A DNA stretch of 40,534 nucleotides from Cytophagales bacterium (GCA_014376535.1 JACMRH010000519.1:1-40534), one strand, 5' to 3'; shown: positions 1-9,950, counted from the stretch's first letter. Numbers and translations are program-made. The notes: a model not told the origin generated them from the sequence alone.

Positions 1-25
1 GGATAATTAAAAACGAAAATTTAAA

Positions 26-217
26 ATGGCACATCCCAAGCATAGAACCTCTAAAGCAAAAAGAGATAAAAGAAGGAGCCATCACAAAATAGCTGATAAA
101 GCTATTGCGATATGTCCAACAACAGGTATGCCACATCTTTATCACAGAGCACACTGGCACGAAGGCAAACTTTACTACAAAGGCAAAGTAGTAATTGACA
201 AAACGCCTACAGTTTAA
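26..217 (+). CDS. rpmF: 50S ribosomal protein bL32
   Basis: This is a 63-residue basic protein of the large ribosomal subunit. The start [17 protein letters not shown] is the hallmark of bL32, and the length is normal for the family. The usual zinc ribbon with two CxxC pairs is missing: the first pair reads CPTTG and the second is replaced by HWHEG, so only one Cys remains. This is a Cys-poor version of the protein. It leads the classic rpmF-plsX-fabH cluster, with plsX starting 12 bases after its stop. In many bacteria a yceD (DUF177) gene precedes rpmF; only 25 bases are available upstream here, so that cannot be tested. Confidence 0.97.
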   Translation: MAHPKHRTSKAKRDKRRSHHKIADKAIAICPTTGMPHLYHRAHWHEGKLYYKGKVVIDKTPTV

Positions 218-229
218 CCTGGTCAATTC

Positions 230-1180
230 ATGAGAATTGCAGTAGATGCGATGGGAGGGGACAATGCTCCCGACCTCGTTATTGAAGGTGCTATTTTAGC
301 TAGTAAAGAATTAGCCTCAGATACTAAACTTATTCTTATTGGTGATGAAATTATTATCACATCAATATTGAATAGAAATGGAGGCAAACCTTCTAATATT
401 GAAGTTGTACATGCTTCAGAAGTAGTTGGTATGGATGAACATCCAACCAAGGCTATTTCACAAAAAAAGGATTCAAGCATTATAGTAGGTTATCAGCTAC
501 TTGCTTCTAAGCAAGCAGATTTATTCTGCAGTGCCGGGAATACCGGCGCAATGCTTGTTGGTGCCATGTTTACTATTAAACCTATAGAGGGCGTGTTGCG
601 TCCGGGAATTGCCGGATTTATTCCTCAGGTTTCAGGTAGATATGGTATTTTGATGGATGTAGGAGCAAATACGGACTGTAAACCAGAAGCTCTTGTTCAG
701 TTTGCTGAAATGGCAAGTATTTTTGCTACGGACCTGTATCAAATAGAAAAACCGAGAGTTGGTTTGATCAATGTAGGAGAAGAAGAGCAAAAAGGTTCAT
801 TGTTAACCCAGGCTACCTATCAATTACTAAAAGTTAACCCTAATATAAATTTTGTCGGAAATCTTGAAGGAAGGGATATATACAATGATAAAGTTGATGT
901 AATGGTTTGTGATGGTTTTGTAGGAAATGTTATCCTAAAAGCGTCAGAAGGCCTTTATCCTTTGTTAAAACAAAGAAATTTTACCGATTCCTTTATTGAT
1001 ATGTTCCATTGGGAAACAGTTGGAGGAAGTCCTATTTTAGGTGTTAATGGAGATGTTGTAATTGGGCATGGTTCATCTGGCCTGATGGCTATTAAAAATA
1101 TGATTTTGCTTTCCCAAAGCCTTGCAAAATCTGAAATATCCAAAAAAATCAAAAACGCTTACAGTAAAGTAAGTTCTTAG
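230..1180 (+). CDS. plsX: phosphate acyltransferase PlsX
   Basis: PlsX converts acyl-ACP and phosphate to acyl-phosphate, the acyl donor for the first step of phospholipid synthesis, and is a peripheral membrane enzyme. The N-terminus [15 protein letters not shown] is diagnostic. Other conserved stretches are [45 protein letters not shown] and VCDGFVGNV. At 316 residues it is slightly shorter than many homologues (about 330) but has both ends. The ATG is 12 bases after the rpmF stop, and fabH follows 8 bases after its own stop, so the three genes are very likely one operon linking ribosome and membrane synthesis. Confidence 0.97.
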   Translation: MRIAVDAMGGDNAPDLVIEGAILASKELASDTKLILIGDEIIITSILNRNGGKPSNIEVVHASEVVGMDEHPTKAISQKKDSSIIVGYQLLASKQADLFCSAGNTGAMLVGAMFTIKPIEGVLRPGIAGFIPQVSGRYGILMDVGANTDCKPEALVQFAEMASIFATDLYQIEKPRVGLINVGEEEQKGSLLTQATYQLLKVNPNINFVGNLEGRDIYNDKVDVMVCDGFVGNVILKASEGLYPLLKQRNFTDSFIDMFHWETVGGSPILGVNGDVVIGHGSSGLMAIKNMILLSQSLAKSEISKKIKNAYSKVSS

Positions 1181-1188
1181 CTAAGCTA

Positions 1189-2187
1189 ATGTTAAAAAAA
1201 ACCCGAGCTGCCATTACAGGAGTTGGAGGCCATGTCCCTGACTATATTCTCACAAATAAAGAACTTGAGAAAATGGTTGACACTAATGACGAGTGGATTA
1301 CATCTCGCACAGGTGTTAAAGAAAGACATATTTTAAAAGGTGAAGGACAGGGAACATCTCACATGGGTGAAAAAGCTGTTAGAGATCTTTTGAGAAAAAC
1401 TAATACTGACCCATTGGAAGTAGACATGATTTTATGTGCTACTGCTACACCTGATTATATTTTTCCTGCAACTGCCAACCTTATTTGCGATATGGTGGGT
1501 GCTAAAAATGCTTTTAGTTTCGATTTGCAAGCTGCTTGCTCTGGATTTCTTTACGGTTTAGTAACAGCTCAACAATTTATTGAAACTGGGAAATACAAAA
1601 AAGTTATAGTTGTCGGAGCCGATAAGATGTCTTCTATAATTGATTATACAGATCGCAAAACATGTATTATTTTTGGTGACGGCGCTGCAGCGGTAATGCT
1701 TGAACCAGATGATTCAGGCAATGGTATTCAGGACAGTATATTAAGAACAGATGGCTCTGGTCTTCCATATCTTCATTTAAAAGCTGGTGGAAGCAGAAGA
1801 CCTGCTTCGTTAGAAACTATACAAAACAGAGAACATTACGTTTTTCAGGAAGGTGCAACAGTATTTAAATTTGCTGTTACCAATATGGCAGGTGTTGCTG
1901 CAGAAATAATGGAAAGAAATAATCTTACTTCTGACGATGTGGCATATCTAGTTCCTCACCAGGCGAATAAAAGAATTATCGATGCTACTGCCGAAAGAAT
2001 GGGAGTTGGTGGCGATAAGGTTTTGGTAAATATAGAAAAATACGGAAATACAACCGCTGCCACTATTCCACTTGTATTGTGGGATTTTGAAAAAAACTTT
2101 AAAAAAGGCGATAATATAATTTTAGCTGCATTTGGCGGAGGATTCACTTGGGGTTCCTGTTATTTAAAATGGGCTTATAATTCTTAA
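1189..2187 (+). CDS. fabH: 3-oxoacyl-ACP synthase III (KAS III)
   Basis: FabH condenses acetyl-CoA (or another short acyl-CoA primer) with malonyl-ACP to start fatty acid synthesis in the cytosol. The catalytic triad can be placed: Cys117 in DLQAACSGF, His257 in VPHQANKRI and Asn287 in EKYGNTTAA. The C-terminal glycine-rich stretch [11 protein letters not shown] is also typical. Length (332 residues) is normal. In Bacteroidetes such enzymes often accept branched primers, but primer choice cannot be read from the sequence. It lies 8 bases after plsX, and efp begins 4 bases after its stop. Confidence 0.97.
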   Translation: MLKKTRAAITGVGGHVPDYILTNKELEKMVDTNDEWITSRTGVKERHILKGEGQGTSHMGEKAVRDLLRKTNTDPLEVDMILCATATPDYIFPATANLICDMVGAKNAFSFDLQAACSGFLYGLVTAQQFIETGKYKKVIVVGADKMSSIIDYTDRKTCIIFGDGAAAVMLEPDDSGNGIQDSILRTDGSGLPYLHLKAGGSRRPASLETIQNREHYVFQEGATVFKFAVTNMAGVAAEIMERNNLTSDDVAYLVPHQANKRIIDATAERMGVGGDKVLVNIEKYGNTTAATIPLVLWDFEKNFKKGDNIILAAFGGGFTWGSCYLKWAYNS

Positions 2188-2191
2188 AGAA

Positions 2192-2755
2192 ATGGCTTCT
2201 ACAGCAGATTTTAAAACCGGATTGTGCTTGAACTTTAAAAATGACCTTTTTACTATAGTTGACTTCCAACACGTAAAACCAGGCAAAGGACCAGCGTTTG
2301 TAAGAAGCAAACTGAAAAGTTTAACTACTGGAAGAGTTATTGAAAACACCTTTACTGCTGGGGAGAAAGTAGATACTGCCAGGATAGAAACCCGTCCCCA
2401 CCAATACTTGTTCAAAGAAGAAAGCGGCTATACTTTTATGGATAGCGAAAATTTTGAACAAGTCACTATTCCTTCAAAACTAGTATCTGGTTTTGAGTTT
2501 ATGAAAGAAGGCCAGGAAGTCACAATTCTTTTTCATGCTGAAACAGAAAAGGCCTTGTCATGTGAATTGCCACCTTTTGTTCCATTGCAGGTAACATATA
2601 CCGAACCTGCTGTCAAAGGAAATACTTCTTCTAATGCTATGAAATCAGCAACTCTTGAAACTGGTGCTGTAATAAATGTTCCCATGTTTATTGAACAGGA
2701 TGAGTGGATTAGGGTTGATACCAGAGATGGTACTTATTATGAGAGAGTAAAATAA
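2192..2755 (+). CDS. efp: translation elongation factor P
   Basis: EF-P binds the ribosome between the P and E sites and relieves stalling at consecutive prolines. The protein has 187 residues, the usual length, with the three beta-barrel domains of the family. The N-terminal loop reads HVKPGKGPAF, and Lys32 occupies the position of the modified Lys34 of E. coli EF-P. The C-terminal part (EWIRVDTRDGTYYERVK) matches the conserved end of domain III. No modification enzyme gene is visible in this window. The start lies only 4 bases after the fabH stop, so it is probably co-transcribed with the lipid genes. Confidence 0.97.
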   Translation: MASTADFKTGLCLNFKNDLFTIVDFQHVKPGKGPAFVRSKLKSLTTGRVIENTFTAGEKVDTARIETRPHQYLFKEESGYTFMDSENFEQVTIPSKLVSGFEFMKEGQEVTILFHAETEKALSCELPPFVPLQVTYTEPAVKGNTSSNAMKSATLETGAVINVPMFIEQDEWIRVDTRDGTYYERVK

Positions 2756-2848
2756 AAGTGGTTTTCTCATTTTTTTCTAATAAACTTGAAGATTCTATAA
2801 GAAGCAAATAAAATTTGATTGACTTTAATGGCGTAGCCTGACAATATT

Positions 2849-3337
2849 ATGAAACCAAAGGAAATTCAAGACCTTCTTGACTTTATTGCAAAATCTGGAT
2901 TAGCAGAAGTCAGTATTGAAACAGAACAGTGTAAAATAGCAGTTAAAAGAGATTCTACCCAAGGTCAAGCATTTCCGCAAGTGCATATGACACACCAGGT
3001 TCAAAATTCTGCAACAGCTCATACTCATTCATTGCCGGTACATCTGCCTACAAATGTAAAGGAAGATGAGGCCGTTTCTGTTTCCTCCGAAAGTTCTTAT
3101 CTTACCATAAAATCTCCAATGATCGGAACATTTTACCGATCATCAAGCCCAGATTCTGATAATTTTGCTAACATTGGAGATACAATAAGTAAAGGGCAAA
3201 CAGTTTGTATCATAGAAGCAATGAAACTGTTTAATGAAATAGAAACTGAAATAACAGGAAGAATTGTAAAGATCCTGGTTGAGAATGCTACCCCTGTTGA
3301 ATATGACCAACCACTATTCCTGGTTGATCCATCTTAG
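2849..3337 (+). CDS. accB: biotin carboxyl carrier protein of acetyl-CoA carboxylase
   Basis: AccB carries the biotin that is carboxylated by AccC and then delivers CO2 to acetyl-CoA. The C-terminal biotinyl domain (about residues 84-162) contains the biotinylation motif [10 protein letters not shown] with Lys126 as the acceptor, and the Pro/Ser-rich stretch from about residue 40 to 83 is the usual flexible linker. The first 35 residues form the helical/beta N-terminal region of AccB proteins. At 162 residues it has a normal length. A gap of 93 bases separates it from efp; I see no convincing terminator hairpin there. accC follows 48 bases downstream. Confidence 0.96.
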   Translation: MKPKEIQDLLDFIAKSGLAEVSIETEQCKIAVKRDSTQGQAFPQVHMTHQVQNSATAHTHSLPVHLPTNVKEDEAVSVSSESSYLTIKSPMIGTFYRSSSPDSDNFANIGDTISKGQTVCIIEAMKLFNEIETEITGRIVKILVENATPVEYDQPLFLVDPS

Positions 3338-3385
3338 GGCAAATTTTTAAAAAATTTATTCATTATTTAATCAATCACTAAGCTC

Positions 3386-4735
3386 GTGTTTAAGAAAGTA
3401 TTGATTGCAAACAGGGGAGAAATTGCTTTAAGAGTAATAAGAGCCTGTAAAGAAATGGGAATCAAAACTGTAGCGGTATATTCTACAGCTGACAAGGCAA
3501 GTTTGCATGTTAAATTTGCAGATGAAGCAGTTTGTATAGGCCCCCCTTTAAGTTCTTTATCTTATCTAAGTATACCGAATATAATTGCTGCAGCCGAAAT
3601 AACAAACGCTGACGCAATACATCCAGGATATGGTTTTCTTTCTGAAAACGCTGAATTTTCAAAAATTTGTCAGGATTATAAAATTAAGTTTATTGGTCCT
3701 ACTCCAGAAATGATTAATGCTATGGGTGATAAAGCCACCGCTAAAGCATACATGAAAAAAGCTGGAGTGCCAACAGTACCAGGATCTGTTGGATTGGTAG
3801 AAAATATAAAGGAAGGAAAAAAAATTGCAAAAGATATAGGGTATCCGGTTATTCTCAAAGCTACTGCTGGTGGTGGTGGTAAAGGAATGAGAATTATTAA
3901 TGAAGATGCAGAGTTTGAAAAGGCATGGAATGATGCAAAGCAAGAAGCAAGTGCTTCATTTTCAAACGACGGTGTTTATCTTGAAAAATTTGTTGTTGAG
4001 CCTCGACATATTGAAATTCAAATTTTTGGTGATAAACATGGAAATGTTGTGCATCTTTCAGAAAGAGATTGTAGTATTCAAAGACGACATCAGAAATTAG
4101 TAGAGGAAGCACCTTCCCCAATTATGACTGATAAACTTCGAAAAGAAATGGGTGAAGCCGCTATTAAAGGGGCTAAGGCCATCAAATATGAAGGTGCCGG
4201 TACAATAGAATTCCTTGTTGATAAATTTGGAAAGTTCTATTTTATGGAAATGAATACCAGAATACAGGTTGAACACCCTGTTACAGAGGATGTTACTGAT
4301 ACTGATCTGGTCAAACAGCAAATTCGTGTCGCTGCAGGCGAAAAACTTTCATTTGGGAATTTAATTCCAAAACGTTGTTCGATGGAGGTTAGAATAAATG
4401 CTGAAGATCCAGGAAATGGCTTCAGGCCTTCAGCTGGCAAAATCACTCAACTTCATTTTCCTGGAGGAAAAGGTGTACGGGTAGATTCACATATTTATGA
4501 TGGATATACAATTCCTCCAAACTATGATTCTATGGTAGCAAAACTTATTGTGACAGGGGAATCAAGGGAGGAAGTTTTAAACCGAATGAAGAGAGCTTTA
4601 CAGGAATTTGTTATTGAAGGTATAAAAACTACCATCCCATTTCATTTAAAATTGATGGATGATGCGGGTTTTAGATCAGGAAACTTTACAACAAAATATC
4701 TTGAGTCATTCGACTTTACAAGCTTGAAAGCTTGA
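3386..4735 (+). CDS. accC: acetyl-CoA carboxylase, biotin carboxylase subunit
   Basis: AccC carboxylates the biotin on AccB using ATP and bicarbonate. The protein has 449 residues, matching the family. It starts with a GTG codon and reads [20 protein letters not shown], the standard N-terminus, so the non-ATG start is well supported. Visible motifs are [13 protein letters not shown] (residues 79-91), the ATP-grasp glycine loop [13 protein letters not shown] (158-170), [17 protein letters not shown] (227-243) and the catalytic [15 protein letters not shown] (287-301). It follows accB by 48 bases, consistent with an accBC transcription unit. The carboxyltransferase genes accA and accD are not in the window. 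Confidence 0.97.
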   Translation: MFKKVLIANRGEIALRVIRACKEMGIKTVAVYSTADKASLHVKFADEAVCIGPPLSSLSYLSIPNIIAAAEITNADAIHPGYGFLSENAEFSKICQDYKIKFIGPTPEMINAMGDKATAKAYMKKAGVPTVPGSVGLVENIKEGKKIAKDIGYPVILKATAGGGGKGMRIINEDAEFEKAWNDAKQEASASFSNDGVYLEKFVVEPRHIEIQIFGDKHGNVVHLSERDCSIQRRHQKLVEEAPSPIMTDKLRKEMGEAAIKGAKAIKYEGAGTIEFLVDKFGKFYFMEMNTRIQVEHPVTEDVTDTDLVKQQIRVAAGEKLSFGNLIPKRCSMEVRINAEDPGNGFRPSAGKITQLHFPGGKGVRVDSHIYDGYTIPPNYDSMVAKLIVTGESREEVLNRMKRALQEFVIEGIKTTIPFHLKLMDDAGFRSGNFTTKYLESFDFTSLKA

Positions 4736-4788
4736 TGGTATGAATTGAAATTGTTTTAGTTAATTGCATTTGATCAAGATATATCCAC

Positions 4789-5406
4789 GTGGATAAAATA
4801 AAATTAGAAATATTAGGATTATCATCCAGCCAGTCTCAGACAGGATCATTCGCATTAGTTCTAGGTGAAGAAGGTGGAAACCGACGTTTGCCAATCATTA
4901 TTGGAATGTTTGAAGCTCAAGCCATTGCCATAGAAATTGAGAAGATCATCCCTAACAGGCCGATGACTCACGATTTGTTTAAGTCATTTTCAGCTAATTT
5001 CAATTTTTATGTTGAGGAGGTTTTAATATCTGATTTGAAAGAAGGAGTTTTTTATGCTAAAATTCACTGCTCTGATGGTAGAACTCATGTTGAAATTGAT
5101 GCGAGGCCATCTGATGCTATTGCAATTGGATTAAGATTTAATGTTCCCATTTTTACTGTAGAATCAATTATGTCAGAGGCTGGTATATTATTGTCTGATA
5201 TATCTCCAGAAGAAACTACATCTGAATTACCTGCTGAAAAAAAGAGTCGCAAACCTACAAAGCAAGCAAAGTCTCCTGTAGAAAAACCCGATAATGTTAA
5301 AAACCTAAGCAGTGAACAACTTAAAACTATGTTAGAAGATGCTTTAAGAAATGAGGACTATGAGAACGCTGCTAAAATCCGGGATGAATTGAATAAAAGG
5401 AATTAA
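4789..5406 (+). CDS. bifunctional nuclease (BFN/DUF151) family protein with C-terminal UVR motif
   Basis: Residues 1 to about 135 are a BFN (DUF151) domain. Recognisable pieces are SSSQSQTGSFALVLGEE, RLPIIIGMFEAQAIAIE, RPMTHDLFKS and the conserved IDARPSDAIAIGLRF. A low-complexity Lys/Pro/Ser linker (about 145-170) follows, and the last 35 residues (LSSEQLKTMLEDALRNEDYE...) resemble the UvrB/UvrC interaction motif (UVR). The combination suggests a nucleic-acid role, but the family has little direct biochemistry, so I leave function open. The start codon is GTG; the frame begins MDKIKLEILGLSSSQ as in homologues. A strong terminator lies just after the stop. Confidence 0.93.
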   Translation: MDKIKLEILGLSSSQSQTGSFALVLGEEGGNRRLPIIIGMFEAQAIAIEIEKIIPNRPMTHDLFKSFSANFNFYVEEVLISDLKEGVFYAKIHCSDGRTHVEIDARPSDAIAIGLRFNVPIFTVESIMSEAGILLSDISPEETTSELPAEKKSRKPTKQAKSPVEKPDNVKNLSSEQLKTMLEDALRNEDYENAAKIRDELNKRN

Positions 5407-5423
5407 AATAACAGAATTTATAT

Positions 5424-5462
5424 AAACAAGAAAGCCTCCAAAAAATGGAGGCTTTCTTGTTT
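5424..5462. terminator. bidirectional intrinsic terminator between convergent genes
   Basis: This is a perfect inverted repeat: positions 5424-5440 (AAACAAGAAAGCCTCCA) pair with 5446-5462 over 17 bp around an AAAAA loop at 5441-5445. The outer part of each arm gives a T-rich tail in either direction. It sits 17 bases after the stop of the nuclease gene and 14 bases before the stop of the minus-strand hydrolase gene, so it can end transcription from both sides. Confidence 0.9.
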
Positions 5463-5476
5463 AAAATTGAATCCGG

Positions 5477-6370
5477 TTATTCAACAATAAATGTTGAATT
5501 ATCCTTATTTAAATATGAAGTTTGTAAGGTTTCTGGACCAAGGATAAAATCCAGCAGATCCTGATTCAATCGATCTTTGTGTGTGTAAAACAAACCGTGT
5601 GGAGCACCTTCATAAACTAAGTACTGGCAATTAGGAATTAATTTAGAAGTTCTGGCACTGCTAGCATCGATTGGAACAATTTTATCTGCATCACCATGAA
5701 TGATTAATGTTTCCACATTTATAGCTGGCAAATCCTTTCTAAAATCTGTATTTGCAAACGCCATTGCTGCTTGTTTTGTAGCATTAGGTGATGCAACGGC
5801 CGCAAGATTTGTAAAATATTGCAAATAAGAATTACTAACTGGATGGTTGATTAAGTTTACTCCAAAAAACTGTTTTCCAAAGTTTTCAAGGAAGCCTATT
5901 CTATCTTCATTAATAGCTTCCAGCATTTTTTGGAATACTTCAGAATCAACTCCTTCTGGATTATCTTCTGTTTTAAGCATAAAAGGAAGAACGGTACTTA
6001 TTAAGACAACTTTGGACACTCTTGATGATCCGAAACGACTTAAATACCTTGCAACTTCACCCCCACCCATTGAAAAACCTATTAAAACAGCATCTTGTAG
6101 ATCCAATTGTGTCATTAATGCATCAAGATCTTCAGCGAACGCATCATAGTTGTAGAGTCCCCAAGGCTTGCTTGATTTGCCAAAACCTCTACGATCGTAT
6201 TTTACCACACGTAAACCATTGTTTACCAAATCTTCAATTTGATATTCCCACATTTCTTTGCTTGAAGGCCATCCGTGTATTAATACAACAGGACGTCCTT
6301 TACCATAAGATTTAAAAGACAATTTAATTTCTTCTCCTGTAGAGAGATCATTACTTTGGATAAATTCCAT
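5477..6370 (-). CDS. alpha/beta hydrolase (non-heme haloperoxidase/arylesterase-like)
   Basis: This is a 297-residue cytosolic alpha/beta hydrolase without a signal peptide. The oxyanion-hole motif VVLIHGWPSS lies near residue 28-37, the nucleophile elbow is LIGFSMGGGEVARYL with Ser100, the acid is Asp229 in IIHGDADKIVP and the base is His258 in EGAPHGL. These motifs and the RRGFGKSSKP segment resemble the perhydrolase/non-heme chloroperoxidase and arylesterase group. The C-terminal 20 residues (after about 277) extend beyond the usual fold. Substrate is unknown. The gene stands alone: it is convergent with the upstream plus-strand operon and separated by 208 bases from the next minus-strand gene. 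Confidence 0.92.
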   Translation of the reverse strand: MEFIQSNDLSTGEEIKLSFKSYGKGRPVVLIHGWPSSKEMWEYQIEDLVNNGLRVVKYDRRGFGKSSKPWGLYNYDAFAEDLDALMTQLDLQDAVLIGFSMGGGEVARYLSRFGSSRVSKVVLISTVLPFMLKTEDNPEGVDSEVFQKMLEAINEDRIGFLENFGKQFFGVNLINHPVSNSYLQYFTNLAAVASPNATKQAAMAFANTDFRKDLPAINVETLIIHGDADKIVPIDASSARTSKLIPNCQYLVYEGAPHGLFYTHKDRLNQDLLDFILGPETLQTSYLNKDNSTFIVE

Positions 6371-6450
6371 GTTAATATATTAGGTATAAGTTTTAGAAGA
6401 CTTATTACTGACAGAAAAATCATGCCGTTTAAATGTATTAACCTGGGTTG

Positions 6451-6471
6451 CTAATTGTTTTAAACAATTAG
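6451..6471. promoter_or_regulatory. 21-bp palindrome, possible operator
   Basis: The two arms CTAATTGTTT and AAACAATTAG are exact inverted copies around a single T. The palindrome lies 81 bases upstream of the hydrolase start, in the gap between two minus-strand genes. It could be a protein-binding site for the hydrolase gene or merely a small AT hairpin; AT-rich palindromes also arise by chance. Confidence 0.3.
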
Positions 6472-6578
6472 ATTTTAGAATCTTGAATGTTTTGTAATGA
6501 AATGTTTTTTAACAAAAAAGAAAAGACTAATATGAGGCCTTCTCTTGTTAAAGAAAAATGATAAGTTAAAATTTAATC

Positions 6579-7265
6579 CTACTCTTCCTTTTTGAAAAAC
6601 TTATATGTTAAACCAGTAGTGAATAATGCTCCTCCTAAACCCAAATCTACATTAGCACCCAGGTTTTCGTTAAAAAATATTCTCATACCAAAACCAGCTC
6701 TCAAACCGATTGGAATAAAATTTTCAGATCCACCATTGCTGTAACTCCCATTATTATAAGAAGAGTATGAATTAGTAGATGAATAGGTATGGGTGTAGTT
6801 AACATATCCAAAGCCTACGTGAACGTAAGGATCTACTTTTGAACTACTACCCAAATGAACAATAAACCTTCCTAAAGCGGTTATCCTCGCTAAGGATTCA
6901 TTTACATCATATTTATTTTGAATAGTTGTTCCGGGAGCATAACCATCGTTATAGTAATATTGACCAAGATATAAATTTTCAGTTCTGGTTCCACTTAGGG
7001 CAGTTTTAACATACCAAAGGTCTAAACCAAAACCAATCCGCCTTGCTATAAGGTATTCAATTCTACCTCCTATAAAACCTGTGGACTTAATATTAAACTT
7101 ATTTGACCCATTTGAAGGATAATTATTCCTAAACTCATATTTGTAAAACCAATCAGGAAATCCATAATATACATCAACGAAAACATCCCCAGCTTTAGTT
7201 TGGCTAAAAGTATTATTGGCAGATAAGAGGAATAAGGTTGCGGATAATAATATGAGTTTTTTCAC
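6579..7265 (-). CDS. outer-membrane beta-barrel protein, unknown function
   Basis: The start was placed at the GTG at 7265-7263, giving 228 residues that begin MKKLILLSATLFLLSANNTF with cleavage after FSQ, a clear Sec signal peptide. The frame stays open to an ATG at 7346, but that would put 27 residues before the signal peptide, so I consider it unlikely. After the signal the protein has alternating aromatic/polar strands (for example RRIGFGLDLWYVK, YVHVGFGYVNYTHTY, LGANVDLGLGGALF) and a Tyr/Ser/Asn-rich loop near the middle, typical of small 8-stranded barrels. Its last residues are TGLTYKFFKKEE. No specific function can be assigned. Confidence 0.8.
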   Translation of the reverse strand: MKKLILLSATLFLLSANNTFSQTKAGDVFVDVYYGFPDWFYKYEFRNNYPSNGSNKFNIKSTGFIGGRIEYLIARRIGFGLDLWYVKTALSGTRTENLYLGQYYYNDGYAPGTTIQNKYDVNESLARITALGRFIVHLGSSSKVDPYVHVGFGYVNYTHTYSSTNSYSSYNNGSYSNGGSENFIPIGLRAGFGMRIFFNENLGANVDLGLGGALFTTGLTYKFFKKEE

Positions 7266-7357
7266 GTAATGTAGTTTATGTGCAATATTATAAAGAAGTA
7301 TGATTAAGGTGTAATTATAATTCAATGAAATATAATCTAGGATCAATTATTATCCAT

Positions 7358-9787
7358 TTAATTTTTGTGATACCTATCAAACAGATCTAAAGCAATATTC
7401 ATTTTACCATCTTTCTCCCGTGCCCTTAAACGGAGATTTCCGTGTTGAATGTCTTTAATTTTAACATATTCGCTGTTTTGGTCTTTGAGGTTAGATAATG
7501 GTATTTGAATACTTAAATCTGTTTTGTGCTTAAAACTAAAGATGCCTTCCAGATAAAGACTTAATACAGTGGAACTCACAACCATTTTTTCAATATAAAG
7601 CTCCTCTCCTTCCAGAACAAAAATGTTATTAATTTCGTCAAAATGTATATGCATCATGTCCCGGTTCTTGAATACCAAATCACCTACTTTTTTTAAAGGT
7701 TCAAAGTTTTTTAACTGCCCTTGTGTTAATAACATACTCATTTTACCTTTAATTGTTCTCTGAATTGGCTCAAAGGATCTATTCGTTTGACAGTTAATAT
7801 TCACCTTTGCATCAATTAATCCAGCCAGGTTTTCATTAGTGAGTGAATTTTGTCCAAAATTGTTAAAACCATAAAAAAGTTTTGATGCATCAATATTTTT
7901 CAAATTGGCTTCTATTTTTACTTTACCTGAGTCGTTATCCTGAAAAATATAGGCCCCATTCATGGTAATTATTCCTTTTGTAGGCATAGATAATTTCCAA
8001 TTATTAAGAGATATGGCATCATTGGATATTCCAACATTGCCTTTAATTTCGTTTGTTATCAGCTTTTTATACTCGAATTGCTTTAGATAAACATCAAAAT
8101 CCATTTCCATTTTACTCATTATTTTATGCAGATGCCCCATAAAAGGCTTTGATGCATTCTTTTTAGAGTCTAATTTTTTATGTTCACTTTTAACAAGAAG
8201 TTTATTTAAATTAAAATAGGGAGAGGTTATATTCAGCTTTGCCTTTATATTATTTTCAGGAAAAAGAAGGTATGATACCATGTTATTTAATTCTCCTCCA
8301 ATGTGAACCTGATTATCATTGATCTTACAGGATAAATCTTTAACATTGACATTAGTATTGAGGAAATTTAAATCCCCATTAATATCTGAAAGGACAAGCT
8401 GTTTTTTTACAATGTCCATTTTCCCGTCATTAATTTTTAATCCAGCATTTATATATCCTTTCATCATAATAGGATCAGGAATGTTTTTTAAGGATATTGG
8501 GCCTTTTTGGGCAAGATTAAATGAAAAGGTACCATTAGAAAACTTATACACAGCGGTATCTAAATAGTGGTGAAAAGCCTTTAAAGGCCCGCTAACAACT
8601 GCATTGATATTTGTTTCTGGCACATTAAGGTTCTGAAGATTCCCGACCACTTTAAAATTTATTTCTTTATAATAAAAATCTGATGAGTTGATATTCAGAA
8701 TGGAATTTTCATCACTTGAGAGTTGTAAAGTATCAATGTGATTATTAAATTCTCCGTTTAGTTTTACATTATCAAGAAAATAATCAATTAACCTTACCCT
8801 ACTATTGTCAATCTGAAAATTAACTTTTGCAAAAGGTTGTACTCCTGGCTTTGTATCCAGAACCAAATGAACCTGAGCATTTAGGCCCTGGTCGACATGA
8901 AACTGATTGAGCACCTTTTGTAAATGTGTGTTTAATAAAGAGATTGCTTTACTGTAATCAGTGTTTGAAGTATTGATGTCAAGGTAAATAAGAGGCAATT
9001 TTTGGTTCAATCTGGATTTACCTGATACTTCGTAAAGCTGGCCCTGAGTACTTATAGTTGAAGGCAACAAAGTCAACAAGCTATCAGCTTGATTGTAGGT
9101 AAGGTTTAAGCTTAATTGTAACTCTTTGTTTTGAAGGAATGGTCCTTTTAGATTATTGAACAATAGGCCTTCAGAAAAAATCTGACCGTTTATATGGCAG
9201 GTCATTTCTTTATCAGATTTCTTTACGCTTATAAGTATATCATTACAAGCAAGTTGAATGCGCTTTTTTTTCTTATCATCTAAGTATACTAATGATACTT
9301 TTTTGAATATTATCTTTTTTAGGTTAAAATCCATCAGTGAAGATTTCACACTTCTTGTTGTGTCCGATTTTAATGTTTTCCGTGAGAACACTGATAAGTT
9401 TGAATACCCTAAAGAATCTTTAAAAATGTTAAAGTTGGCATTTTGGAGAATTATACTTTTTACATCAAGTTCTTTCTTCAACAATTTCAAAAGATGTATT
9501 TGCAAATAAACCTTTTCAGCTTTGATTACTTCATTGTTATAAACTGAGTCTTTTATTGTAAGTCCGATTAAAGTGACAGATACAGAAGGAAATTCCCGGA
9601 ATATGGTGAAACTTATATTATCTAAATGGGCGCTTCCAGCTATTCCATTATCAATTTCTGTATTGAAATAAGCAAGGATGTCTTTCTTATAAACACTTGC
9701 AACAGAGTATGATATAATGAGGAGACTTATTAGAAATAAGAAAATCCAGGAAAAAAGTTTAAAAATAAAAATAGTAGATCTTTTCAT
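7358..9787 (-). CDS. AsmA-like family protein
   Basis: This 809-residue protein starts with a short basic stretch and one transmembrane helix (about residues 9-32), followed by a long periplasmic region. The segment after the helix (YFNTEIDNGIAGSAHLDNIS, IFREFPSVSVTLIGLTIKDS) is typical of AsmA N-terminal domains. The C-terminal third carries the AsmA_2-type repeat with KISMSM-like and LEGIFSF elements and ends RAREKDGKMNIALDLFDRY. AsmA-like proteins form long beta-rich bridges and are linked to lipid transport and outer-membrane assembly; the role here is inferred from family only. The downstream barrel-protein gene is read in the same direction, 92 bases away from its stop. Confidence 0.85.
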   Translation of the reverse strand: MKRSTIFIFKLFSWIFLFLISLLIISYSVASVYKKDILAYFNTEIDNGIAGSAHLDNISFTIFREFPSVSVTLIGLTIKDSVYNNEVIKAEKVYLQIHLLKLLKKELDVKSIILQNANFNIFKDSLGYSNLSVFSRKTLKSDTTRSVKSSLMDFNLKKIIFKKVSLVYLDDKKKKRIQLACNDILISVKKSDKEMTCHINGQIFSEGLLFNNLKGPFLQNKELQLSLNLTYNQADSLLTLLPSTISTQGQLYEVSGKSRLNQKLPLIYLDINTSNTDYSKAISLLNTHLQKVLNQFHVDQGLNAQVHLVLDTKPGVQPFAKVNFQIDNSRVRLIDYFLDNVKLNGEFNNHIDTLQLSSDENSILNINSSDFYYKEINFKVVGNLQNLNVPETNINAVVSGPLKAFHHYLDTAVYKFSNGTFSFNLAQKGPISLKNIPDPIMMKGYINAGLKINDGKMDIVKKQLVLSDINGDLNFLNTNVNVKDLSCKINDNQVHIGGELNNMVSYLLFPENNIKAKLNITSPYFNLNKLLVKSEHKKLDSKKNASKPFMGHLHKIMSKMEMDFDVYLKQFEYKKLITNEIKGNVGISNDAISLNNWKLSMPTKGIITMNGAYIFQDNDSGKVKIEANLKNIDASKLFYGFNNFGQNSLTNENLAGLIDAKVNINCQTNRSFEPIQRTIKGKMSMLLTQGQLKNFEPLKKVGDLVFKNRDMMHIHFDEINNIFVLEGEELYIEKMVVSSTVLSLYLEGIFSFKHKTDLSIQIPLSNLKDQNSEYVKIKDIQHGNLRLRAREKDGKMNIALDLFDRYHKN

Positions 9788-9921
9788 TGGTATTGAGTGT
9801 TAAAAAATAAAGCCATGAAAAAAACCGGCATTATATATTAAAAGAGACGTCAAGGCATTTCAAATTATTACAGAATTTAATTTCAAAAAATCATGATAAA
9901 ACATTATTTTCAAAATTTAAT

Positions 9922-9950
9922 TTTGTTTACAAACAATTTACGTATATTTG
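9922..9950 (+). promoter_or_regulatory. Bacteroidetes-type promoter of the Cys-leader/tRNA-Cys unit
   Basis: A TTTG box at 9922-9925 is followed after 17 bases by TATATTTG at 9943-9950, an exact match to the Bacteroidetes minus-7 consensus TAnnTTTG. The transcription start would fall about 4-7 bases later, practically at the ATG of the leader frame (9954). It points away from the divergent AsmA-like gene. Confidence 0.75.

Noticed and set aside
955..1152. Open frame on the minus strand inside plsX
   Set aside because: It is fully inside a well-conserved gene, lacks any recognisable motif and is a shadow of the plus-strand codons.
3659..3943. Cys/Phe-rich frame on the minus strand inside accC
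   Set aside because: It mirrors AT-rich codons of accC, which shows uninterrupted conserved motifs.
6509..6551. Imperfect inverted repeat (TTAACAA ... TTGTTAA) after the barrel-protein gene
   Set aside because: Only the outer 7 bp pair well and no U tract follows on either strand, so I did not call a terminator.
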